A stretch of DNA of 6,699 bases from Cyanobacteria bacterium UBA7694 (GTDB taxonomy: Bacteria; Cyanobacteriota; Sericytochromatia; UBA7694). Positions 1-4,136 of the stretch are shown here, one piece after another. Made by a program: the position numbers and the translations under genes. The stretch lies in assembly GCA_002482705.1 (NCBI GenBank), contig DLGM01000099.1, positions 1 through 6,699 on the forward strand, read 5' to 3'. Each line of letters starts with the position of its first letter. Position 1 is the stretch's first letter. The notes below the pieces were generated by a model, which saw only the letters and a list, made by a program, of their open reading frames with translations, was not told the origin of the DNA and searched no databases.

Positions 1-775
1 ATTTGTTTTGCAGTTGGCTCATTATGCCCGGACGACCCTGCATTTACGCACTTTACCGCTGATCCTGCTGGCTGAAGCCTCTCAATTGGGCGAATCGCCT
101 CAGGCAGCCAAGGCCGATTTACGGGCTTATGTGCCCCGCATTGTGCGTCGGGCAGATGAACCCGCCGAGCTTTTGGCTTATTGGATTACCGCCATTGGCC
201 AAGGGCGCAAGCACAAATTACCCAATGCTTTAAAAAAAGGCTTGGCAGATGCGTTAAAACCGTTTGATGCCTATCAGTTGGCTAAGTACAACCGCGCGGG
301 CAAGGTGCGTCTGCGCGATGTCTTGCGCCTGGTGCATCCCAAACCCAGCAGCCCTGAACAGGCCACGCTGTGGCGCCAAGTGCTGGATGATCAGTTGCCG
401 ACCCCTGATACCTGGGAAGTGGTGATTTCGACCCAAGGGGCCAAACGTGAGACCTGGGAAGCCATTGCGCCCCGGATGGGGATCTTGGCCCTGGTTCGCA
501 ACTTGCGTAACTTCGAGAAGCATGGGGCTGAAGCCGCGATCCAACGGGCTTTGGCTGTCATCACTGACCCGGAACAGGTGCGCCAGTCGCAGTTATTGCC
601 CTTTCGCTGGCTTGCAGCAGAACGGGAAGTGACTGATCCACCTTTGCGCAATGGCTTGCGGACCGCCTTAGAATTGTCTTTGGGCAATTTGCCGCGCTGG
701 TCGGGCAGCACGGCGGTGTTTGTAGATCTGAGCGGCTCGATGCATTCGCCCCTGTCGGCACACAGTGCCTTATAG
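1..775 (+). CDS. rsr: Ro60/Rsr TROVE-domain protein, N-terminal part (5' partial, ends at an in-frame amber codon)
   Basis: Ro60 orthologues are ring-shaped RNA-binding proteins that bind Y RNAs and structured or misfolded RNAs; in bacteria they work with exoribonucleases in RNA maturation and decay. The reading frame is open from base 2 at the left edge, so the true start lies outside the window, and the TTG at 8-10 need not be a start. The first residues (QLAHYARTTLHLRTLPLILL) are typical of the helical-repeat TROVE domain, which continues to about codon 215. A vWA domain then begins, with the MIDAS motif DLSGSM encoded at 725-742. The frame stops at TAG 773-775, ten codons after that motif, and continues open in the same frame to 1261. 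The family usually has over 500 residues, so this piece lacks both its N-terminus and most of its vWA domain. Family assignment is strong; whether the gene works is uncertain. Confidence 0.88.
   Translation, partial: FVLQLAHYARTTLHLRTLPLILLAEASQLGESPQAAKADLRAYVPRIVRRADEPAELLAYWITAIGQGRKHKLPNALKKGLADALKPFDAYQLAKYNRAGKVRLRDVLRLVHPKPSSPEQATLWRQVLDDQLPTPDTWEVVISTQGAKRETWEAIAPRMGILALVRNLRNFEKHGAEAAIQRALAVITDPEQVRQSQLLPFRWLAAEREVTDPPLRNGLRTALELSLGNLPRWSGSTAVFVDLSGSMHSPLSAHSAL
773..775 (+). other. In-frame amber codon inside the Ro60 vWA domain
   Basis: TAG sits between the codons for HSAL and YVDVATLMGAMA, with the same frame open on both sides. TAG also ends the ArsC-like gene (2109-2111) and the lipoprotein gene (5529-5531), so it is an ordinary stop in this genome. 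No frameshift is needed to join the halves. Confidence 0.85.
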
Positions 776-1261
776 TATGTGGATGTGGCGACACTGATGG
801 GAGCGATGGCTCGACATCTCTGTGGTGGAGAAGTCTTGGTGGGTGCCTTTGGGGAAACCTACCGGGATGTCTTCCTGCCCGCAGGTGACAGCGTATTGTC
901 AAATACGGAACGGCTGCGCCAAAGCAACGTCGGGCATGCCACCAATGCCTGGTTGAGCCTTCAGGCATTGCGTCAGCGCAAACAAAAGGTGGATCGGGTC
1001 TTGATCTTCAGCGATATGCAGTGTTACGACAGCTCACAAGGCAATGCCTCATTGGCTGCTCAGTGGCAGGCCTATCGCCGGGAAGTCAATCGGGATGCGC
1101 TTCTGTACTCGGTTGATTTATCCGGGTACGGAACGCTCCAGTTCCCGCCGCAGGCACCGGGTGTGGTGTTTTTGGCGGGGTGGTCTGAGCGTGTGTTGGA
1201 TATCATCCCGGCTTATGAAACGCGGGCGGATATCTTAGCCCAGATTGCTTCGACCTATTAA
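776..1261 (+). CDS. rsr: Ro60/Rsr vWA domain, C-terminal part separated by an in-frame TAG
   Basis: This is the continuation, in the same frame, of the upstream TROVE gene. It supplies the other two metal-site motifs of the vWA domain: the Thr in HATNAW (codon 941-943) and the Asp in IFSDMQ (codon 1013-1015). It ends with FLAGWSERVLDIIPAY, which looks like a normal Ro60 C-terminus, and a TAA at 1259-1261. The first in-frame start codons are GTG 779 and ATG 797, and neither has a Shine-Dalgarno sequence. The piece lacks the first strand and the DxSxS loop of its domain, so it is unlikely to fold alone. Apart from the single stop there is no frameshift and the motifs are intact. This suggests a very recent mutation (CAG to TAG would do it), a sequencing error, or readthrough, rather than an old pseudogene. 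Confidence 0.82.
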   Translation, partial: YVDVATLMGAMARHLCGGEVLVGAFGETYRDVFLPAGDSVLSNTERLRQSNVGHATNAWLSLQALRQRKQKVDRVLIFSDMQCYDSSQGNASLAAQWQAYRREVNRDALLYSVDLSGYGTLQFPPQAPGVVFLAGWSERVLDIIPAYETRADILAQIASTY

Positions 1262-1266
1262 AATTT

Positions 1267-1290
1267 GTAGGGCCGGACATTGTCCGGCCC
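1267..1290 (+). repeat. GTAGGG-type palindromic repeat, copy 1
   Basis: After a GTA lead, a 9-bp perfect stem pairs 1270-1278 with 1282-1290 (GGGCCGGAC / GTCCGGCCC) around a three-base loop. It lies 6 bp after the Ro60 stop codon. There is no T-run, so it is not a canonical intrinsic terminator, although it could protect a 3' end. It shares its layout (GTA, G-rich arm, a CAT-containing centre, C-rich arm) with the copy at 2107-2135. Confidence 0.7.
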
Positions 1291-1365
1291 CTGGACAGCG
1301 TGGGTTTCGGCTACTTCTTTTCCGTTAGTAACCACCGAAACCGGTTTTTCTTCCAGGGCCCCTAC
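1267..1365. repeat. About 99-bp multi-hairpin element bounded by GTAGGG / CCCTAC
   Basis: The ends are inverted (GTAGGG 1267-1272, CCCTAC 1360-1365). Inside are the palindrome at 1270-1290, a CCCTGG/CCAGGG pairing (1289-1294 with 1353-1358) and a GGTTTCGG/CCGAAACC pairing (1303-1310 with 1335-1342). The whole folds as a branched structure on either strand. Two inverted palindrome ends around a structured core suggest a paired REP or MITE-like unit. It might instead be part of the transcript leading into the Y RNA. A single copy in this window cannot decide between these. Confidence 0.45.
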
Positions 1366-1382
1366 TGCACCGCAGCGCAGGA

Positions 1383-1476
1383 GACAGATACTTCGATCTC
1401 TGCATGTTGTGGGTTCAAATCCCACCAGCTTTTGGCTGTAGCTCAAGGGTAGAGCGGCGGACTAAAAAAATCTGTC
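1383..1476 (+). ncRNA. yrlA: YrlA-type Y RNA with a circularly permuted tRNA-like domain
   Basis: A full tRNA core is present in rotated order. First come TCTGC (1399-1403, position 39-43 strand of the anticodon stem), a 5-nt variable loop ATGTT, and a perfect T arm at 1409-1425 (GTGGG, TTCAAAT, CCCAC). A 4-bp acceptor-like stem follows, CAGC/GCTG (1426-1429 with 1435-1438), closed by the loop TTTTG, so there is no CCA end. Then come T8 A9 (1439-1440), a D arm at 1441-1455 (GCTC, AAGGGTA, GAGC), G26, and GCGGA (1457-1461), which pairs with TCTGC with one G-U. Where the anticodon loop would be, the strands instead lead into a 7-bp helix, GACAGAT/ATCTGTC (1383-1389 with 1470-1476), a candidate Ro60-binding stem. 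YrlA RNAs mimic tRNA and their genes often sit beside rsr, as here. The ends are approximate: GCACCG 1367-1372 with CGGTGC 1488-1493 could extend the stem. Confidence 0.75.
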
Positions 1477-1479
1477 CCG

Positions 1480-1686
1480 ATTTTTCTCGGTGCTGGCAAG
1501 GGTTCGCAGGACAGTGTAGGTATTTCATACATCGGGTGGTTCTTCGATACCCGCAAGGGTCGTGTGTTTGTTGAGCGGTCGATCCAAAGTCTCCACACAT
1601 ACACGTGAACTGAAATACCGCCGTTTCTTCCTGCGGACCCCTCCACGGGGTTAGGGTTTTAGCCCATCGCCGCAGATGCCATCGGT
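1480..1686 (+). ncRNA. ssrS: 6S RNA (regulator of RNA polymerase)
   Basis: 6S RNA mimics an open promoter and binds the housekeeping RNA polymerase holoenzyme. Three stretches resemble E. coli 6S as I remember it: TTCGCA then CAGT (1503-1508 and 1512-1515), TATTTCATAC (1521-1530), and GGGTTTTAGCC followed by CGCCGCAGATGCC near the 3' end. The fold fits. GGTATTTCA 1519-1527 pairs perfectly with TGAAATACC 1611-1619. Inside it, CGGGT/ACCCG (1533-1537 with 1549-1553) is a bubble hairpin. A long apical helix pairs 1561-1575 with 1591-1605 (two mismatches). A CCCC/GGGG hairpin (1638-1641 with 1647-1650) lies on the 3' arm, and GGCA/TGCC (1495-1498 with 1677-1680) is part of the closing stem. The length of about 200 nt is near the family norm. 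I saw no clear promoter just upstream, so it may be processed from a longer transcript with the Y RNA. Confidence 0.78.
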
Positions 1687-1692
1687 TATAAT
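1687..1692 (+). promoter_or_regulatory. Candidate -10 box (TATAAT) for the ArsC-like gene
   Basis: A perfect TATAAT lies directly after the 6S 3' arm. No good -35 hexamer is found 16-18 bp upstream, where the sequence belongs to the 6S 3' arm. If used, it gives a leader of about 80 nt before the ArsC-like start at 1782, in which I see no further structure. Confidence 0.4.
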
Positions 1693-1781
1693 GAAGCCGT
1701 TTCTACAGGCGAATCGCAGATCCCGGATGCTCACGCCTATGAAGCACCCCATTATCACTATTTCCCCTGAGCGAGCCCTCT

Positions 1782-2111
1782 ATGTACACCCTCTACGGCA
1801 TAAAAAACTGTTCCACTGTCAAAAAGGCCTTGGCCCATCTCGATGCCCAAGGCATTGCCTATACCTTTGTTGATTACAAAAAACAGCCCCCCACCTTGGA
1901 TGACCTTGAGCGCTGGCGCGCCGGGTTCGGCGAACTCCCGGTCAACAAGGCCGGGACCACCTACCGCACCCTCAAAGCCGACTACGAAGCCGCCGATGCC
2001 GCCCAACAGGCCGCTTTGTTGGTGGCCAACCCTTCGGCCATCAAGCGCCCGATTTTAGAAGGCCCGAAGGTGTTGCTCAAAGGTTTTAACCCCGGGGAAT
2101 GGGCCCTGTAG
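1782..2111 (+). CDS. ArsC/Spx-family thioredoxin-fold protein, YffB type
   Basis: This is a 109-residue member of the ArsC/Spx/YffB family, cytoplasmic proteins with a glutaredoxin-like fold. It starts YTLYGIKNCSTVKKA, with the single active-site-position Cys at residue 10 in an NCxxxKKA context. The family motif IKRP is at 87-90 and GTTYRTL at 58-64. There is no second Cys, so it is neither a CXXC glutaredoxin nor a Spx-type redox switch. Sequence of this kind is usually annotated as arsenate reductase-like, but the true substrate of YffB proteins is not established and no ars genes of the efflux type are nearby. ATG 1782 matches the family N-terminus even though the upstream purine-rich site (GAGCGAG) is weak. 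Its TAG stop lies within the first bases of a palindromic repeat. It is a free-standing gene between 6S and FKBP. Confidence 0.85.
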   Translation: MYTLYGIKNCSTVKKALAHLDAQGIAYTFVDYKKQPPTLDDLERWRAGFGELPVNKAGTTYRTLKADYEAADAAQQAALLVANPSAIKRPILEGPKVLLKGFNPGEWAL

Positions 2112-2135
2112 GGGCAGAACATCTTCTGCCCCACA
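2107..2135 (+). repeat. GTAGGG-type palindromic repeat, copy 2
   Basis: GGGGCAGAA (2111-2119) pairs with TTCTGCCCC (2124-2132) around CATC. TGT/ACA extends the stem by 3 bp past a bulged A. The ArsC-like stop codon (2109-2111) is inside it. It has no T-run. The layout matches the copy at 1267-1290 while the stem bases differ, as expected of compensating changes in a dispersed palindrome family. Confidence 0.65.
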
Positions 2136-2184
2136 GGCGCCCCCAACGCCGCCCAACAAATAGCCATTTGGACGCAGCCCCGCT

Positions 2185-2190
2185 TATAAT
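2185..2190 (+). promoter_or_regulatory. -10 box (TATAAT) for the FKBP gene
   Basis: A perfect TATAAT lies 27 bp before the FKBP start codon, giving a leader of about 20 nt that contains the GGAG ribosome site at 2207-2210. The -35 region is not recognisable at normal spacing. Confidence 0.55.
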
Positions 2191-2217
2191 ACCTGCATCA
2201 ATCTCCGGAGCATCTTT

Positions 2218-2571
2218 ATGGAAAACCAAGCAGTGGATACTGCCAATAGCCTCAAAATCGAAGACATCAAAGTCGGTGAAGGCGCAGAAGCCAAAGCCGG
2301 TGAATTTGTGAAGGTCCATTACACCGGCACCCTCACCGACGGCAAAAAGTTCGACAGCTCGCGTGATCGCAACCAGCCCTTTGAATTCCACCTCGGCGCT
2401 GGCGAAGTGATCCAGGGCTGGGATCAGGGCGTAGTCGGCATGAAAGTCGGCGGCACCCGCAAACTCACCATCCCGCCCCATCTGGGTTATGGCAACCGCG
2501 ATCTGGGTGTGATTCCGCCCAACTCGATCCTGTTGTTCGACGTCGAGCTGGTGGAAATCGTCAAGTTCTAA
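2218..2571 (+). CDS. FKBP-type peptidyl-prolyl cis-trans isomerase, single domain
   Basis: This 117-residue enzyme catalyses cis-trans isomerisation of X-Pro bonds. The whole FKBP domain is present (about residues 12-117). The usual pocket residues can be seen: Tyr35 in HYTG, Phe45-Asp46 in KKFDSS, Phe57, Val64-Ile65 and Trp68 in GEVIQGWD, Tyr91 in LGYGNR, Ile99 in GVIPPNS and Phe107 in LLFDVEL. There is no signal peptide and no N-terminal dimerisation domain, so it is a minimal cytoplasmic FKBP like the compact eukaryotic ones rather than FkpA or SlyD. GGAG at 2207-2210 lies 7 bp before the ATG. The gene has its own -10 box and a strong terminator directly after the stop, so it is a single-gene unit. 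Confidence 0.96.
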   Translation: MENQAVDTANSLKIEDIKVGEGAEAKAGEFVKVHYTGTLTDGKKFDSSRDRNQPFEFHLGAGEVIQGWDQGVVGMKVGGTRKLTIPPHLGYGNRDLGVIPPNSILLFDVELVEIVKF

Positions 2572-2574
2572 ATG

Positions 2575-2602
2575 AAAAGGGGGAGTATTGACTCCCCCTT
2601 TT
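2575..2602 (+). terminator. Intrinsic terminator of the FKBP gene
   Basis: A perfect 12-bp stem, AAAAGGGGGAGT (2575-2586) with ACTCCCCCTTTT (2591-2602), has an ATTG loop. It begins 4 bp after the TAA. The T-run forms the 3' end of the stem. Confidence 0.9.
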
Positions 2603-2637
2603 CCCATTTATCATCAAATTATTTTAAGGCTATTTTA

Positions 2638-3204
2638 ATGCGTCACCGTTTTTTATGTATGTTTGCAGCCATCTCTGCATTCTGGAGTATAGGTGTAACA
2701 CCGGTTGTAGCCGATACGATCATACGCTACTATCAAAGCAGTTTGGTAGATGTCGATAACAACCAATTCATCGCTTATGCATCTCAGGATGCTGATGCAA
2801 ATGCCCAGTACAAACTGCGTTTTACCTTGTATGATACCCGCGCCAATATTGCCACGGGTCGAGTTGGATTTACCTTTGATAGCAAAGAAGGCCGGATTTT
2901 TCTGAAAGAATCAGAGCTGCTGAGTTTACTAGCATTAAAGGCCAAACTACCAGCTATCGTTGAAGAGTCAAAGGCCATTGAGCAGGATGTTTATGTGCGC
3001 CATGTTGTCATCAGTGACCGCATGAGCATCGTGCTTAATTTTTACAAAAATAAAAATGTGGATAGAGTGTTTATTCACGTGCCCATGGCAACTATTGATA
3101 GCCCCCTGGCCGAAGATCAATCGGGTACATTGACCCTCAGTTATAATGCCTTAGCCAAGATTTTAGCGGCATTTGAAAGTGTACATGTAAAACTCAAAAA
3201 TTAA
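2638..3204 (+). CDS. Small exported protein of unknown function
   Basis: I do not recognise the family. The protein has 188 residues and starts with a typical Sec signal peptide: MRHR, a hydrophobic stretch FLCMFAAISAFWSIGVTPVV, and a likely cut after VVA at residue 25. The mature part of about 163 residues looks like mixed beta strands and helices, with no Cys and no second membrane segment. ATG 2638 is preferred because TAAGG (2625-2629) lies 8 bp upstream and the signal peptide starts there. An in-frame ATG at 2572 would place 22 extra residues before it, encoded by the FKBP terminator. The gene is visibly more AT-rich than its neighbours, which may mean later acquisition. A shared bidirectional terminator follows directly. 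Confidence 0.8.
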   Translation: MRHRFLCMFAAISAFWSIGVTPVVADTIIRYYQSSLVDVDNNQFIAYASQDADANAQYKLRFTLYDTRANIATGRVGFTFDSKEGRIFLKESELLSLLALKAKLPAIVEESKAIEQDVYVRHVVISDRMSIVLNFYKNKNVDRVFIHVPMATIDSPLAEDQSGTLTLSYNALAKILAAFESVHVKLKN

Positions 3205-3235
3205 GCCAACCGGATTTCCGGCTGGCTTAATTTTT
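3196..3235. terminator. Symmetric bidirectional terminator between convergent genes
   Basis: TTAAGCCA-A-CCGG (3201-3213), loop ATTT, CCGG-C-TGGCTTAA (3218-3230), followed by TTTTT (3231-3235) and preceded by AAAAA (3196-3200), so a T-run follows the stem on both strands. One A/C mismatch interrupts the stem. It overlaps the stop of the upstream plus-strand gene and reaches the stop of the minus-strand SRPBCC gene. Confidence 0.92.
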
Positions 3236-3704
3236 AGATCAGGTCGTTGACTAATCCATCCAAACGCTGATAACTCATCTCCATGCCGTCGGTCATGCCG
3301 GTCATCAGCACCGCGTCGCGGGTTTCGGTGCTGTCAAATTGCATCACCATGCGCACCAGGGTGTGGTCGCTTTCGGCGTGGAAGGTGGTGGTAATCAGCG
3401 ACTGCTGATCGGGCCACATGGCAAAGGTTTCCGTGTGCACAATCCGTTCATGGGGCACCACTTCGCGGTAGGTGCCATAGGCTTCCATTTCGCCTTCAGG
3501 CATTTTCCAGACATAGCGCCAAGCGCCGTCGACGCGCAGGTCAATTTCACAAATCGGCATGGTGTGGCCGGGCGGCCCGGTCAGCCAGCGCTGCACAATC
3601 GTGGGTTCGGTAAAGGCCCGCCAAACCAAGGCCACAGGGGCATTAAAACGGCGTTCTACGCAGACTTCATTGGGGGCGGCAGTGATCATTTTGAGGGCAG
3701 ACAT
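3234..3704 (-). CDS. AHSA1-like SRPBCC-domain protein
   Basis: This 156-residue protein belongs to the AHSA1 branch of the SRPBCC (START/Bet v1-like) superfamily, a helix-grip fold with a deep hydrophobic pocket. Family marks are RRFNAPVALVWRAFTEP near the N-terminus (about 18-33), RWLTGPPG (39-46), GGxWRY-like VDGAWRYVW (58-66), GTYREVVPHERIVHTE (77-92) and the C-terminal helix GMEMSYQRLDGLVNDL. The ligand is unknown. The start ATG (complement of 3702-3704) has AGGAG 7 bp upstream and lies inside the end of the ArsR-family gene (19-bp overlap), so the two are co-transcribed and probably translationally coupled. Pairs of an ArsR-type regulator with an AHSA1 protein recur in many bacteria, which suggests that the regulator controls this gene. 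Confidence 0.92.
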   Translation of the reverse strand: MSALKMITAAPNEVCVERRFNAPVALVWRAFTEPTIVQRWLTGPPGHTMPICEIDLRVDGAWRYVWKMPEGEMEAYGTYREVVPHERIVHTETFAMWPDQQSLITTTFHAESDHTLVRMVMQFDSTETRDAVLMTGMTDGMEMSYQRLDGLVNDLI

Positions 3705-4036
3705 GGGGGTTCTCCTGGGCTATTTTTGAGTTCATCCAAAACGCTGTCGAGGCGGGCAAAGTTATCCTCCCAGATCGGGCGATAACGATCCAGCCATTCG
3801 TCCACAGCCTTCAGGGCTGCGGGTTCGAGTTTGCAAGGGCGCGTTTGAGCGACCCGTGTTCGGGAAATCAGTCCCGCTGATTCGAGCACCTTGAGATGCA
3901 CAGAAATCGTCGGTTGGGTGAGCGCAAAGCGCTGCACCAATTCAGAGACCGTGGCTTCCCCATGACTGAGGTGAGCGATAATGCCGCGCCGGGTCGGATC
4001 CGCCAACGCTGCAAACGTTTGATTGAGTGTATCCAT
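3686..4036 (-). CDS. ArsR/SmtB-family winged-helix repressor
   Basis: This is a 116-residue DNA-binding protein. The winged helix-turn-helix spans about residues 5-75, with ALADPTRRGIIAHL (10-23) as the first helices and LTQPTISVHLKVLESAGLI (39-57) as helix-turn-recognition helix, followed by a wing ending CKLEP. It lacks the metal-binding CxC-type motif in the recognition helix and has only Cys68 and Cys112, so it is probably not an arsenic or zinc sensor. It belongs with the metal-independent regulators paired with SRPBCC genes. It is first in a two-gene operon. A perfect inverted repeat lies 3-22 bp before its ATG and overlaps the promoter, which points to autorepression. The only purine-rich ribosome site (GAGG) falls within that dyad, 13 bp before the ATG. 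Confidence 0.93.
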   Translation of the reverse strand: MDTLNQTFAALADPTRRGIIAHLSHGEATVSELVQRFALTQPTISVHLKVLESAGLISRTRVAQTRPCKLEPAALKAVDEWLDRYRPIWEDNFARLDSVLDELKNSPGEPPCLPSK

Positions 4037-4038
4037 AA

Positions 4039-4058
4039 ATATAGATTAACCTCTATAT
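4039..4058. promoter_or_regulatory. Likely operator of the ArsR-family repressor
   Basis: ATATAGA (4039-4045), six bases, TCTATAT (4052-4058): a perfect 7-bp inverted repeat directly before the repressor start. It covers the likely -10 region of the minus-strand promoter, where a bound dimer would block transcription. Confidence 0.7.
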
Positions 4059-4071
4059 AGTTGATTGTCAA
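4043..4071 (-). promoter_or_regulatory. Minus-strand promoter of the ArsR/SRPBCC operon
   Basis: On the minus strand a consensus -35 TTGACA (complement of 4066-4071) is followed after 17 bases by TAATCT (complement of 4043-4048), a 4/6 match to the -10. Transcription would start close to the ATG, giving a very short leader. Confidence 0.6.
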
Positions 4072-4098
4072 TATAATGATTATCCCTGCACATTGCAG

Positions 4099-4104
4099 TA
4101 TAAT
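4099..4104 (+). promoter_or_regulatory. -10 box (TATAAT) for the lipoprotein gene
   Basis: A perfect TATAAT lies 32 bp before the start codon, with the ribosome site AAGGAG (4123-4128) in between. The -35 is poor. The box is divergent from the ArsR operon promoter, about 40 bp from its operator centre at 4048-4049, so repressor effects on this gene are possible but not shown. Confidence 0.5.
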
Positions 4105-4136
4105 AAGCCCATCCCGGTTGTGAAGGAGTCGCATTG

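Noticed and set aside
773..775. TAG recoded to an amino acid genome-wide
   Set aside because: The ArsC-like and lipoprotein genes end with TAG at the expected protein ends, so TAG functions as a stop here.
561..968. Minus-strand 135-codon ORF opposite the Ro60 gene
   Set aside because: Shadow of the Ro60 frame, which has clear domain motifs on both sides of the amber codon.
1258..1446. Minus-strand 62-codon ORF over the repeat and Y RNA
   Set aside because: It runs across the palindromes and the T arm, has no good ribosome site and matches no family. It is explained by the structured DNA.
1382..1476. Two adjacent ordinary tRNA genes, or a tRNA gene with an intron
   Set aside because: The T arm has no D arm upstream and the D arm has no T arm downstream. 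Only five bases separate the two acceptor strands, leaving no room for a discriminator base and CCA. The parts fit each other as one permuted core.
1383..1686. Permuted tmRNA
   Set aside because: The D arm is a full canonical tRNA D arm, unlike tmRNA, and no tag-peptide reading frame or tmRNA acceptor pair is seen. The downstream part matches 6S features instead.
1723..1735. 13-bp repeat CCCGGATGCTCAC also at 5543-5555
   Set aside because: One exact 13-mer pair is within chance for a window of this size, and the flanks do not match.
2572..2637. Upstream ATG 2572 as start of the exported protein
   Set aside because: It lies in the FKBP terminator stem, has no ribosome site, and would put 22 polar residues before a clean signal peptide.
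3339..3785. Plus-strand 148-codon ORF
   Set aside because: It is antisense to the well-supported SRPBCC and ArsR genes, has low-complexity His/Gly-rich content, and no ribosome site.
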